In this document: one piece after another, positions 7,800 to 16,296 of the stretch
Numbering within the stretch: position 1 is the first letter of the stretch
How the letters are laid out: every line of letters starts with the position of its first letter
Assembly: GCA_000173575.1 (NCBI GenBank)
Contig: ABYL01000058.1
Location: forward strand, 1 to 42,379
Source: Burkholderia sp. H160
GTDB lineage: Bacteria; Pseudomonadota; Gammaproteobacteria; Burkholderiales; Burkholderiaceae
Reading direction: 5' to 3'
DNA: 42,379 bases
Notes under the pieces: generated by a model
Seen by the model: the letters and a program-made list of their open reading frames with translations, nothing else
What the model was told of the DNA's origin: nothing
Databases searched by the model: none
Position numbers and translations under genes: made by a program

Positions 7800-8827
7800 G
7801 ATGGGGTGTGTGAGTTCAGAGTCGCCGCGGTGTGCGACGTTTCGTTGCCGACGATCCGCCGATGCAGATCCATATCGATGTTCGCGCCCGTCACGACGAG
7901 CACGAGCGGTCCGCGCGCGAGGCGTTCAGCGGGCAGCGCGCGATCGAGCACCGCGGCAATTCCTACCGCCGCTGCGCCTTCGACGACGAGCCGCTCCTGC
8001 CGATACGCATGCACGATGCCGCGCGCGATCGACGCTTCGTCGAGCAGCACGGTCTCGTCGATCAGATCGCGCGTCAGTGCGTACGTATAGCGGTTTTCGA
8101 GTCCGATACCGCCACCGAGCGAGTCGGCGAGCGTGTCGAGTTCCTCGACCAGCACCGGCTGACCGACCGCGAGGCTCGCATGCATCGCCGCGCCGCGCGC
8201 CATCGTGACGCCGGTCATACCGATCGCGGGATTCGCGCTTTTCGCCGCGAGCGCGATGCCCGCGAACAGTCCGCCGCCCGACAACGGCACGACGATGTTC
8301 GCGACATCGGGCAACGCCTCGACGATTTCGAGCCCGATTGTCCCCTGTCCCGCGATCACGTGTGGATCGTCGAATGGCGGCACGTACGCAAAGTGTTCTT
8401 CGCGCGCGAGCCGCAATGCTTCATGCTCGGCCTCGTCCTGACTCTGACCGGTAATCCGGACGTGCGCGCCAAGCGCGCGCACCGCGTCGACCTTGTTCGC
8501 AGGCACGAGCCGCGACAGGCACACCGTCGCGTCGATCCCTAGCGCACGCGCCGCATGTGCGAGCGCGCGGCCATGATTGCCGGTCGATGCAGTCACGACG
8601 CGAGTGCAGCCCTGTTCGGCCAACCACGCGAGCGCACTGGTCGCACCGCGCAGCTTGAAGCTGCCGGTCGGCTGCACGGTTTCGAGCTTAAGATAGACCG
8701 GTGTGCCCGCGAGCACCGACAGGCTGGGCGATTCGACGAGCGGCGTGCGGCATACGCGGCCATCGATACGGCTGCGCGCGCGGTAGATGTCGGCTAACGA
8801 CAGTTCGGCTGACGATGGAACGGACAT
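7796..8827 (-). CDS. eutB: PLP-dependent threonine dehydratase-like protein EutB
   Basis: This is a 343-residue fold-type II PLP enzyme of the serine/threonine dehydratase family. The Schiff-base Lys is in PTGSFKLRGA (Lys58), TGNHGRALA supports the substrate, and the glycine-rich phosphate loop SGGGLFAG lies near residue 184. It lacks the ACT regulatory domain of biosynthetic IlvA. EutB is the proposed hydroxyectoine-specific dehydratase acting with EutC. It is the first structural gene of the block, and the 168 nt between it and enuR carry the candidate EnuR boxes. Start ATG 8827 has a modest AGGG 9 nt upstream. On sequence alone a catabolic threonine or hydroxyaspartate dehydratase is possible. 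Confidence 0.8.
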   Translation of the reverse strand: MSVPSSAELSLADIYRARSRIDGRVCRTPLVESPSLSVLAGTPVYLKLETVQPTGSFKLRGATSALAWLAEQGCTRVVTASTGNHGRALAHAARALGIDATVCLSRLVPANKVDAVRALGAHVRITGQSQDEAEHEALRLAREEHFAYVPPFDDPHVIAGQGTIGLEIVEALPDVANIVVPLSGGGLFAGIALAAKSANPAIGMTGVTMARGAAMHASLAVGQPVLVEELDTLADSLGGGIGLENRYTYALTRDLIDETVLLDEASIARGIVHAYRQERLVVEGAAAVGIAAVLDRALPAERLARGPLVLVVTGANIDMDLHRRIVGNETSHTAATLNSHTPS

Positions 8828-8916
8828 GCACGAGGCCCTGCATCAAAGAGATCGATTCGCTGTTCGATGCAGGCAGTAGCAGACATTCCCGGCCGCATCG
8901 CTTTCCATGCAGCCCA

Positions 8917-8952
8917 GTCTAGTGTTCTAAAAATGGATTTCTATTGTCCTAG
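8917..8952 (-). promoter_or_regulatory. Candidate EnuR operator upstream of eutB
   Basis: The intergenic stretch contains GTCTAG (8917-8922) and TATTGTCCTAG (8942-8952) on the plus strand. The same 11-mer recurs upstream of enuR at 10486-10496, again with a GTCTAG element (in inverse) nearby. A repeated word in exactly the two control regions of this regulon is what a MocR binding site would look like. Binding is inferred. Confidence 0.5.
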
Positions 8953-8995
8953 TTCATTTCGAGCAGCGCGTTACGCCATCCGCGCAATGGTGCGA

Positions 8996-10393
8996 TCAGG
9001 TGAAATCGTGCACCTGCGGATATTGCTCGAACACCTCGCGCATCGTTTCGAGCGCGGCTTTGTAGGTGTCCTCGCTGACCTCGGCGCCGACGCAAACCCG
9101 CACCGCGTTGGGCCGGTCCGCGTCGCGCACGAGAAACGGATCGGGCGACGTCACCGCGATGTCGCGCTTGCGCAGCTCGCGCACCAGCCGATCGGTGCGC
9201 CAGTGATCGGGCACTCGCAGCCACGCGGAGAGCGCCTGCGGATGCGCGCCGAGCACATATTTACCGAGCGTCTGCTGCAACTGCGCCTGACGCCGCCCGA
9301 GCCGTTCGCGCTGGATTTCGACGAGCCGCGCGGCGGTGCCGTCGACGATCCAGCGCGTCGCGACCTCGGCCATCGGCGGCGTCGCCATCCAGCTGCTCAC
9401 GCGCAACACGCTTTCGGCGCGCAGCGCGAGCCGGCGCGGCGTGGTCATATAACCGATGCGCAAGCCGGCCATCACCGACTTCGTCATACTTGTGCAGTAG
9501 AACGAAAGATCGGGAATCAGGCTCGAAATCGGTGTGGAGTGTTTGGCGGGCAACGGGCCGTACACGTCGTCCTCGATCACGTATACGCCATAGCGTTCGG
9601 CGATTTTCGCAATCGCGCGACGCCGCGAATCGGGCATCAACGCGACGGTCGGATTGTTCAGCGTTGGCGTGCAGACGAGCGCCGAGACGCGCTCGCTGTC
9701 GCACATCTCCTCGAAGTGCTCGGGGTGAATCCCATATTCGTCGATTTCGAGGCCCTTCAGCGTGAAGCCAAGCACGTTGGCCGAACCTATCACGCCGTGA
9801 TCCGTGAGGCTCTCGCACAGCACGGTGTCGCCCGGCCCCACCAGCGAAGCGAGCGCGAGAAAGATGCCGTGCGCGGCGCCGTTCGTGACGAGCAGCGTAT
9901 CGGCCGAAGCGGGCATGCCGAGCGACGCGAGCCACGCGACGCCCGCCTGGCGATGATGCTCGAAGCCCGCGATCGGCCGGAACGCACGAATCCACGGCTG
10001 ATCGTCGAGCGTCGACAGCGTCGCGCAGACCTTGCGCCACATCGCATCGTGCTCGGACGTGTGAATGATGCGCGCAATCGAAAAGTCGACCACCGAGCGC
10101 TCGGCCGTATCGAGCATGTAGCGCGACATCGTTTCAGTGACGCGCGCCGCAACGAAGCTGCCGCGCCCGACCTCGCAGCGGATCAGCCCCTGCCGCTCCA
10201 GCTCCTTGTACGCGTTGGTGACGGTCTGCACGCTGATCGCGAGTTCGGCGGCGACGTCGCGCTGCGGCGGCAGTCGCGTGCCCGGCGGCAACGACGCGCT
10301 CTCGATGTCGCCGGCAATCGCCTTGACCAGCCGCTTGTATTTCGATTCCACGCCATGCACCGCGCGCACGGCCTCGCGCCACTGCTCGATCAC
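8996..10393 (-). CDS. enuR: MocR-type GntR regulator EnuR (ectoine utilisation)
   Basis: The 465-residue protein fuses an N-terminal GntR winged helix (LPPGTRLPPQRDVAAELAIS, about residues 35-54, and VGRGSFV near 75) to a fold-type I aminotransferase-like domain. The PLP lysine is in SMTKSVMAGLRIGY (Lys305). In characterised systems EnuR represses ectoine catabolic genes and is released when PLP-bound protein captures intermediates such as N-alpha-acetyl-diaminobutyrate or diaminobutyrate. Location at the head of eutB-eutC-doeBXCD supports that role here. The start is GTG 10393, picked because GGAGGAG precedes it by about 5 nt. Its own upstream region repeats the motif seen before eutB, implying autoregulation. 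Confidence 0.85.
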   Translation of the reverse strand: MIEQWREAVRAVHGVESKYKRLVKAIAGDIESASLPPGTRLPPQRDVAAELAISVQTVTNAYKELERQGLIRCEVGRGSFVAARVTETMSRYMLDTAERSVVDFSIARIIHTSEHDAMWRKVCATLSTLDDQPWIRAFRPIAGFEHHRQAGVAWLASLGMPASADTLLVTNGAAHGIFLALASLVGPGDTVLCESLTDHGVIGSANVLGFTLKGLEIDEYGIHPEHFEEMCDSERVSALVCTPTLNNPTVALMPDSRRRAIAKIAERYGVYVIEDDVYGPLPAKHSTPISSLIPDLSFYCTSMTKSVMAGLRIGYMTTPRRLALRAESVLRVSSWMATPPMAEVATRWIVDGTAARLVEIQRERLGRRQAQLQQTLGKYVLGAHPQALSAWLRVPDHWRTDRLVRELRKRDIAVTSPDPFLVRDADRPNAVRVCVGAEVSEDTYKAALETMREVFEQYPQVHDFT

Positions 10394-10485
10394 CGCTGCT
10401 CCTCCGTGATGGCGGACGCTGGCTTCGTGTGGAGTCGCGTCGGCTCGCCTCGGCTCAATAGTGCGGCCAAAACGGGGCGGAAAAA

Positions 10486-10508
10486 TATTGTCCTAGAGCA
10501 ATCTAGAC
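10486..10508 (-). promoter_or_regulatory. Candidate EnuR operator upstream of enuR
   Basis: TATTGTCCTAG (10486-10496) and CTAGAC (10503-10508) form an imperfect inverted repeat, GTCcTAG-N6-CTAGAC, about 93 nt before the enuR GTG. The first 11 bases are identical to 8942-8952 upstream of eutB. The surrounding sequence is A-rich compared with the GC-rich genes on both sides, as expected of a promoter. Confidence 0.5.
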
Positions 10509-10571
10509 GAAAAAATGTGGGGCGGGATGCGCTAGGGAAAGTGAATGCCTGACATCGCCCGCACTTAAGTG

Positions 10572-13500
10572 TCAAGCCGCCAGAGCGACATCGACAGCGC
10601 TCAGGTAATTCCGAAAACCAGCCTCGTGCAGCGCCATTCGCACCCGCGCGAGTTCGTGTAGCGTCGGTTCGCCGGCAGGGTCCTGCAGGGCAAGCGCGAG
10701 AGCACGGCCACGCGCTGCAAAGAGCTGGGCCCAGGGCAACGGTTCGCGCTGGGTGTAGTTCTCGAGTTCCGTTACGTAATGCAGCATGCCGGGCGCGTCG
10801 CCGGCGGCGAGCATCGCTTCAATGGCGTCGCGGTAAAACCAGAGATGATTGTGGCCGACCGCGCCGAGTCGCAGCAGCGCTTCGCCTTCGTCCAGCAACC
10901 GCACCCGCTCGACGTTCTCATCCATTGCGCGGCTCAGCGCGCCGAGGGTTCTCGGTCCGCAAAACTGCGTGCCTACCTCGCGCGAGATCGCGATCGACTC
11001 GCGAAGTTTCTTTACCGCTTCGCTTCTCGATCCGCTGTCCAGCAACAGCCGCCCCTGCATCTCCAGATTTTGCGCCTCGAAGCGGCGGGCGCCGAGTTTC
11101 CTGATCAGCCGCAGTTCCTGTTCCAGATGGACGCGAGCCGCCGGCTCATCGCCCAGTTCCTGGCAGGCGAACACGCCCAGCGTCTCGGACAGCAATTGCG
11201 CGCGCGGCTGTCCGATCAACGCGGCCGCACGTGCCGCGGCAATCGCGTCCTCGCGTGCCTGCCGTGCGTCGTTGAGGTAGATCCTGCTGAAGCCCTGCAT
11301 CGAACGATTCGCAACCTCGATTCGGCCGAACCCGTGCTTGCGGCTGAGCGCCACGCATTCGCTGAAATGGTGAAAAGCGGTTTGCATGCGCCCCTGCGCG
11401 TACGCTGCATCCGCCACGCCGCCGAGTGCGCGAGCTTCCGCCTCCGGCATGCCGAGGCGTCGTGCATAGGTAAGTCCTTGCTCATGCTCGGCGCAGCAGG
11501 CGTCGATTTTGCCAAGGGGAAACAAGATATTGCCGCGCAGGTGGTGAAGGCTGGCGAGGTCGGCCAGCCGGCCGTCTCGTTCCGCAATCGTCTGCGCGGC
11601 AGCAAGCAGGGCGAGCGCCTCGTCGAGACCTTCGTTCACCCGCAGACCTTCCGCAAGCCCGAGCTGGCAGTCGCACCGGGCGTCATCGTCGGTGGCAGCC
11701 GCGAGCGCCGCGCGGTACGTGGCGATCGATCCCGCAATGTCGCCGAGATCGCGCTGGAGCTCGCCCTTGGCGCAGCGCAGTGCGTGACGGTCCGTGTCGG
11801 TCCGCGCGATCTCGAGGCCGCGGTCGGCCAGCCGCAGCGCAGCCTCGAAACGATGGGCGGCACGCTGGGCGGCCGCCGCGGCGAGATAGGCGCCGGGTGC
11901 GCGCTCGTCCTCCGCCCGGTCGAGATGCTGCGCGTGCAACGCGGGGTCGCTATGCGCGAACCATTCGGCGGCGCAACGATGAAGCTCGCGCCGGCGCGCC
12001 CGCAAAAGCGTCGCCCATGCGCTCTCCTGGATCAGCGCATGGGCGAACAGGAAATCCTCGCCCTCGGGTAGAACTAGCGCATTGGCGAGCAGACCATCGC
12101 AAACGTAGTCGGGGTCGTCGATGAGCCGACGCAGCAACGCCAGGTCGAAACGCTGACCGATGACGGCAGCCGCCTGGAATGCAAGGCGGTCACGTGGCGC
12201 CAGCCTGTCCATCCGCGCGAGCACAAGGCTTCGGATCGAGGCGGGAACGTTGCCGCTGCTGCCTTCCTCGGCATTTCGCAACAGTTGCTCGAGGAATAGC
12301 GGGTTGCCCGCTGCCCGCTCGATGCAGGCGAGCGCGACGCGCTGTGTAGCGTCGATGAAATTGCTCGCGAGGTTGAGTGCCTCATCCTTGCGCAGCGGCC
12401 CGAGGTCGATCGTAGCGAACGAGGTGTCGCGGCAGCGTGCGCGCCAGGCCGCATCGATCGGATCTCCTTCCACACGCGAAGTCGTCACGAGCAAGCCCGT
12501 TCCATTGACGATGCCTGACGCGAAAGCCGCAAGATAGCTGAGCGCTTCGCGGTCGGCCCAATGCACATCTTCGACGACGATCATCGTCGCCGCTTGCGCG
12601 CATGCGTCCTCGGCCAGTCGTGCGGCGAGCGTCTGCTTGCCACGCTGGCGCGCACCGTGATCCATGGCGTCGTACAGCGCTTGCCACTCGCCGCTTTTGG
12701 GCAGATCGAGGAAATCCTGAAGATAGACGAGCTGCTCTTCGTTCACGACACCACGGGCCGCGGCACGCTCGACCGCGGCTTGCCGCGCGTCGGCCGACGC
12801 ACTGGCCGGCAGGCCGAGCAGGCTGGCGACGATCGCGCGCACCGGGTCCTGCCCCTTGCCGACACCGAAATCGAGCACCAGGCTTTTATGAAGCGTGAAG
12901 CCCTGGGTCTGCGCGTAGCGGCGCATTTCCTCCACGAGCCGCGTCTTGCCGATTCCGGCTTCACCTCGCACATGGAGAACATGGCCGGCGTGCCTCGCCA
13001 TGCAGGCGTGGACGATACCGTGAAATTGCTCGAGCTCGGCTTGACGGCCGACGAAGCGGCTCCGGTTCGTCTTCCCGGGTTCGCTCGCGATGGCAACGAG
13101 CCGCCAGGCCCGCACCGGCGTATCGATGCCCTTGAAGAACTGCTCGCCGATCGCCTCGCATACAGCGGCATCGTCGAGCAGGCGCGCCGACTCGTCGGAG
13201 ATCCAGATCTCGCCGGCGGGCGCGGCGGCGACGAGCCGCGCGGCGAGGTTCACGGGATCGCCGTGCACCGTGTAGTCCTGGGCGTCGGCGCGGCCAAGCG
13301 CACCTGCGACCACTTCGCCGCTCGCCATGCCGATGTGTGCCTGCAAAGGCCGCCCCGCCTGCGCGCCAAGCTGTATCAGCCCGTCGTGGATATCCAGCGC
13401 CGCCCGGGCCGCGCGCAGCGTGTCGGTCTCATGCGAGCGCGGTGCGCCGAACAGCGCCATCACGGCATCGCCGATGTGCTTGTCGATCGTGCCGCCATAG

Positions 13501-13862
13501 GCGAGGACGACGCCGTCGACCAGCGCCGTGTAGCGGCCGATCAGCGCGCGCAGGTCTTCGGGGTCGAGCGAGCGCGAGAGCGCCGTGTACCCGCAGAGAT
13601 CGGCAAAGAGGATCGTGACCTGCCTGCGCTCGTCCGCAGGCGCATTGGTGGCGGCGGCCGTCTGCGGCGGCGATGCGCCCGTCAGCGGTTGCGCCGCCGC
13701 CGCGGCCATGATGCGCTTGCGATGGCCAAGTGACTGCACCCCGAGTTCCTTCAGATCAGCATCGCTGAGCTGCACGAGCAGTGCTACATCGATGTCGTTC
13801 GCCGCGAATGCCTGAGCGTACTGCTCGAGTCCGAGGCGCCGCAGCCATTGCGCGATGTCCAT
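10572..13862 (-). CDS. SAM-class III nucleotidyl cyclase-ATPase-TPR signalling protein
   Basis: The 1096-residue multidomain protein has, in order, a sterile alpha motif (about 1-55), a class III cyclase domain (about 78-225), an AAA/NB-ARC-like ATPase (about 268-520) and TPR-type helical repeats to the end. The cyclase keeps the canonical set: metal Asp88 (FADLCGYT) and Asp132 (IGDAVM), adenine-selecting Lys128 and Asp196, and transition-state Asn205 and Arg209 (VNLAARL). An active adenylate cyclase is therefore predicted. Walker A is GEAGIGKT (300-307); Walker B is MIVVEDVHWAD (about 427-437). The cyclase-ATPase-TPR layout recalls soluble adenylyl cyclase (ADCY10), but with a single cyclase domain, so it should act as a homodimer. 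It is divergent from a SulP transporter with a cyclic-nucleotide domain. Confidence 0.88.
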   Translation of the reverse strand: MDIAQWLRRLGLEQYAQAFAANDIDVALLVQLSDADLKELGVQSLGHRKRIMAAAAAQPLTGASPPQTAAATNAPADERRQVTILFADLCGYTALSRSLDPEDLRALIGRYTALVDGVVLAYGGTIDKHIGDAVMALFGAPRSHETDTLRAARAALDIHDGLIQLGAQAGRPLQAHIGMASGEVVAGALGRADAQDYTVHGDPVNLAARLVAAAPAGEIWISDESARLLDDAAVCEAIGEQFFKGIDTPVRAWRLVAIASEPGKTNRSRFVGRQAELEQFHGIVHACMARHAGHVLHVRGEAGIGKTRLVEEMRRYAQTQGFTLHKSLVLDFGVGKGQDPVRAIVASLLGLPASASADARQAAVERAAARGVVNEEQLVYLQDFLDLPKSGEWQALYDAMDHGARQRGKQTLAARLAEDACAQAATMIVVEDVHWADREALSYLAAFASGIVNGTGLLVTTSRVEGDPIDAAWRARCRDTSFATIDLGPLRKDEALNLASNFIDATQRVALACIERAAGNPLFLEQLLRNAEEGSSGNVPASIRSLVLARMDRLAPRDRLAFQAAAVIGQRFDLALLRRLIDDPDYVCDGLLANALVLPEGEDFLFAHALIQESAWATLLRARRRELHRCAAEWFAHSDPALHAQHLDRAEDERAPGAYLAAAAAQRAAHRFEAALRLADRGLEIARTDTDRHALRCAKGELQRDLGDIAGSIATYRAALAAATDDDARCDCQLGLAEGLRVNEGLDEALALLAAAQTIAERDGRLADLASLHHLRGNILFPLGKIDACCAEHEQGLTYARRLGMPEAEARALGGVADAAYAQGRMQTAFHHFSECVALSRKHGFGRIEVANRSMQGFSRIYLNDARQAREDAIAAARAAALIGQPRAQLLSETLGVFACQELGDEPAARVHLEQELRLIRKLGARRFEAQNLEMQGRLLLDSGSRSEAVKKLRESIAISREVGTQFCGPRTLGALSRAMDENVERVRLLDEGEALLRLGAVGHNHLWFYRDAIEAMLAAGDAPGMLHYVTELENYTQREPLPWAQLFAARGRALALALQDPAGEPTLHELARVRMALHEAGFRNYLSAVDVALAA

Positions 13863-13933
13863 TTTCGTCGCCTGCCTTCGATGCCAGCCGATCGGCCCCA
13901 GGCCGGCACTCGACCCGTCCGATGAATACCCAG

Positions 13934-13995
13934 TGTAGGTCTACAACTCGCAAAGCGCATGGTGTTTGACAGCCTTCCGAGTCACGACGGATACT
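13934..13995 (+). promoter_or_regulatory. Promoter of the SulP gene in the divergent region
   Basis: A perfect -35 TTGACA at 13966-13971 and a GATACT -10 at 13990-13995 are separated by 18 nt, giving a good sigma70-type promoter about 45 nt before the GTG start at 14041. Just upstream, TGTAG-GT-CTACA at 13934-13945 is a small inverted repeat that could be an operator. The promoter overlaps the upstream ATG at 13966, which argues against that codon as the start of the protein. Confidence 0.55.
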
Positions 13996-14040
13996 GGGCG
14001 GCGCGTCCAACCGCGCCCTCGCACTCTTCGGGGAATTCAC

Positions 14041-16263
14041 GTGAAGCCGGGCAAGACCGTCTCCGACATCCCGCTACGCTCGCGCTTCGCGGGCCTGCCT
14101 GGCGACGTGGCGGCCGGCGCAGTCTCGACGCTCGTCATGCTGTGCTACGCAATGAGCCTCGGCACCATGATCTTCAGCGCCGATCTCGCCCGCTACGCCA
14201 TGCTCGGCGTGCCCACCGCGCTGGTCAGTTGCGTCGTCACGGCGCTCGTGATTGCATTGACCAGCTCGATGCGTTGGAACATCGGCGGTCCTGACAGCAA
14301 TGCCGCGGCGTTTCTCGCGGGTGTCGCGGCGGGGGTCGCCAGCAGCGTGCGCGCGGACGGCGGTTCCCCCCGGACCCTCATCCTGACCGTGCTGATCGCC
14401 ATCGCGCTCTGTTCGCTCGTAACGGGCGTCATCCTGTACGCGATCGGCTCGTCGAGGCACGGCCGCTCGTTGCAGTTCCTCCCGTATCCGGTGCTTGGCG
14501 GATTCCTCGCCGGAACAGGATATCTGCTGCTGGCCGGGGCCTTCCGCGTGATGACGGGCGAGGCACTGCAGTGGCACATGCTGGCCTTGCTCACGCACGT
14601 TCACTGGCTCACGTGGGTTCCCGCGCTCGTCGTCGGGGTGATGACCACAGCCCTGACGCGCGCCTGGCAGCACATTGCCGCGCTACCGCTCACGTTGGGC
14701 TTCGGGATCGTGCTTTTCTACGTTCTCCTGCACATTGCCGGCCTCTCGATTGCCGACGCGCGCGGGATGGGGTTGCTTCTGCCGCGCGTCACGATGCACC
14801 TGGCCGGGATGCCAGAGCTGCACATCGCTGCGCGACTCAGGCAGGGTGGCATCGACTGGCCGGCCGTCGCCGCACACTTGCCAGAGAGCCTGCTGGTAAC
14901 GACCGTTTCCGCTGTCACGATCCTGATGAATTCGACGGCGATCGGCGCGGCGACCGGCGAGGAGGTCGATCTCAATCGCGAAATGCGGGCTGCGGGTCTT
15001 GCCAATCTCGCGAGCGGGCTGCTGGGAGGAATGGTCGGCTACCAGTCGTTCAATCGCTCGATGCTCAATGCGCGCGTTGGTGCCACGAGCCGGGTGGCCG
15101 GCGTGTTCGCGGCGCTCGCCTGCCTAGTCATCCTTGGCACCTCGCCCGATTTCGTGGCGCTCTTTCCCGTGCCGGTGCTCGTCGGCCTTCAGCTGTTCAT
15201 GGGCCTGCGCCTGATCGTGCATTGGCTCGTGGGCGCGTATGCGAAGCTCAGCTGGTACGAGTATCTGCTGGTGCCTGCCATTCTCGGCACGATCGTTGCC
15301 TACGGCGTGTTAGTCGGCGTGGCGGTCGGCGTCGTCGCGGCGTGTGTGACGTTCACGCTGCTGTACGGCCGGGTCAGTTGCATACGCCAGGAATTCGATC
15401 TGCGCACACGGATGTCCAATGTGGAGCGCAGCATCGACGAGAGCCAGTCTTTGCGCGAACTCGGTGCGCAGGTCTGCGGTATGTGCCTGCAAGGGTTCCT
15501 GTTCTTCGGCACTGCCAATTCGATTCTCCAGCGCCTGCGTGGACGGCTCGACGCGAGCCATGCGGTGCCGGTCCGTTTCGTCGTGCTCGATTTTGCGTCG
15601 ACTCAGGGCATGGACGCGTCGGTATCGATCAGCTTCGTCAAGCTCAGGCAGCTATGCGCGGCGAAGAACGCGGATCTGGTGCTGACTGCGTTGCCGCCGC
15701 GCTCGCGCGACCTGCTCACGAAGACCGGGACACTCAACCTGCGGATTCATGAATTCGACTCGCTCGACGCGGGTCTGGAGTGGATCGAAGACCAGTTGCT
15801 CACGGCTAACTCGCGCGCGACAGGGCATGGCTACGACTTTCACGCGATGCTCGCGCCGCATTTCACGGCCAGCGCGTTGAGCATGCTGCTGGCGTGCCTC
15901 GAGGTGCATGACCTGCTCGCGGGGCAGGCGCTCTTTCTTCGCGGCGAGCAGGCCGACGCGTTGTATTTCATCGAGCACGGACGGGTCGAGGTTTCGTTGC
16001 CGCTCGACGATGGGCGGTCGGTCCGGCTGCGCTCGTTCGGCCCGGGGACGGTTGTCGGTGAAATGGCGGTCTACACGCAGCAACAGCGCAGTGCGGACGT
16101 GATCGCCGAGACGCCGACGCGGGTCCGCCGCTTGTCGACAACCGCTCTCACGCGACTCGAACAACAGGATCCGGCAGCCGCGCAGCAGTTTCATCGGTTT
16201 CTCGTCAAGATCATCGCAACCCGACTTGCCGTCGTTGATGAGTCACTGCGTGCGGCGTTGTGA
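14041..16263 (+). CDS. SulP-family anion transporter with STAS and cyclic-nucleotide-binding domains
   Basis: This inner-membrane protein has 740 residues from GTG 14041 (GGGGA about 8 nt upstream). It has a SulP transmembrane core (about 15-440, many hydrophobic helices, conserved SFNRSMLNARVGATS), then a cytoplasmic STAS domain (about 465-580), then a CRP-like cyclic-nucleotide domain (about 610-730). The phosphate-binding cassette FGPGTVVGEMAVYTQQQRSAD keeps the Gly-Glu and Arg-Ser-Ala expected for cAMP or cGMP contact. SulP proteins carry sulfate, bicarbonate or dicarboxylates; the substrate cannot be read here. Divergent placement beside a class III cyclase suggests that transport or expression responds to the nucleotide that cyclase makes. 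A longer form from ATG 13966 is unlikely because the promoter covers it. Confidence 0.88.
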   Translation: MKPGKTVSDIPLRSRFAGLPGDVAAGAVSTLVMLCYAMSLGTMIFSADLARYAMLGVPTALVSCVVTALVIALTSSMRWNIGGPDSNAAAFLAGVAAGVASSVRADGGSPRTLILTVLIAIALCSLVTGVILYAIGSSRHGRSLQFLPYPVLGGFLAGTGYLLLAGAFRVMTGEALQWHMLALLTHVHWLTWVPALVVGVMTTALTRAWQHIAALPLTLGFGIVLFYVLLHIAGLSIADARGMGLLLPRVTMHLAGMPELHIAARLRQGGIDWPAVAAHLPESLLVTTVSAVTILMNSTAIGAATGEEVDLNREMRAAGLANLASGLLGGMVGYQSFNRSMLNARVGATSRVAGVFAALACLVILGTSPDFVALFPVPVLVGLQLFMGLRLIVHWLVGAYAKLSWYEYLLVPAILGTIVAYGVLVGVAVGVVAACVTFTLLYGRVSCIRQEFDLRTRMSNVERSIDESQSLRELGAQVCGMCLQGFLFFGTANSILQRLRGRLDASHAVPVRFVVLDFASTQGMDASVSISFVKLRQLCAAKNADLVLTALPPRSRDLLTKTGTLNLRIHEFDSLDAGLEWIEDQLLTANSRATGHGYDFHAMLAPHFTASALSMLLACLEVHDLLAGQALFLRGEQADALYFIEHGRVEVSLPLDDGRSVRLRSFGPGTVVGEMAVYTQQQRSADVIAETPTRVRRLSTTALTRLEQQDPAAAQQFHRFLVKIIATRLAVVDESLRAAL

Positions 16264-16296
16264 GCGGATCGCGTAATCAACGTTTGGCATGCGCGA

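Noticed and set aside
2077-8827. Reading the cluster as GABA/putrescine or threonine catabolism
   Set aside because: The single enzymes would allow it, but the order MocR-EutB-EutC-DoeB-Lrp-ALDH-aminotransferase fits the ectoine system much better.
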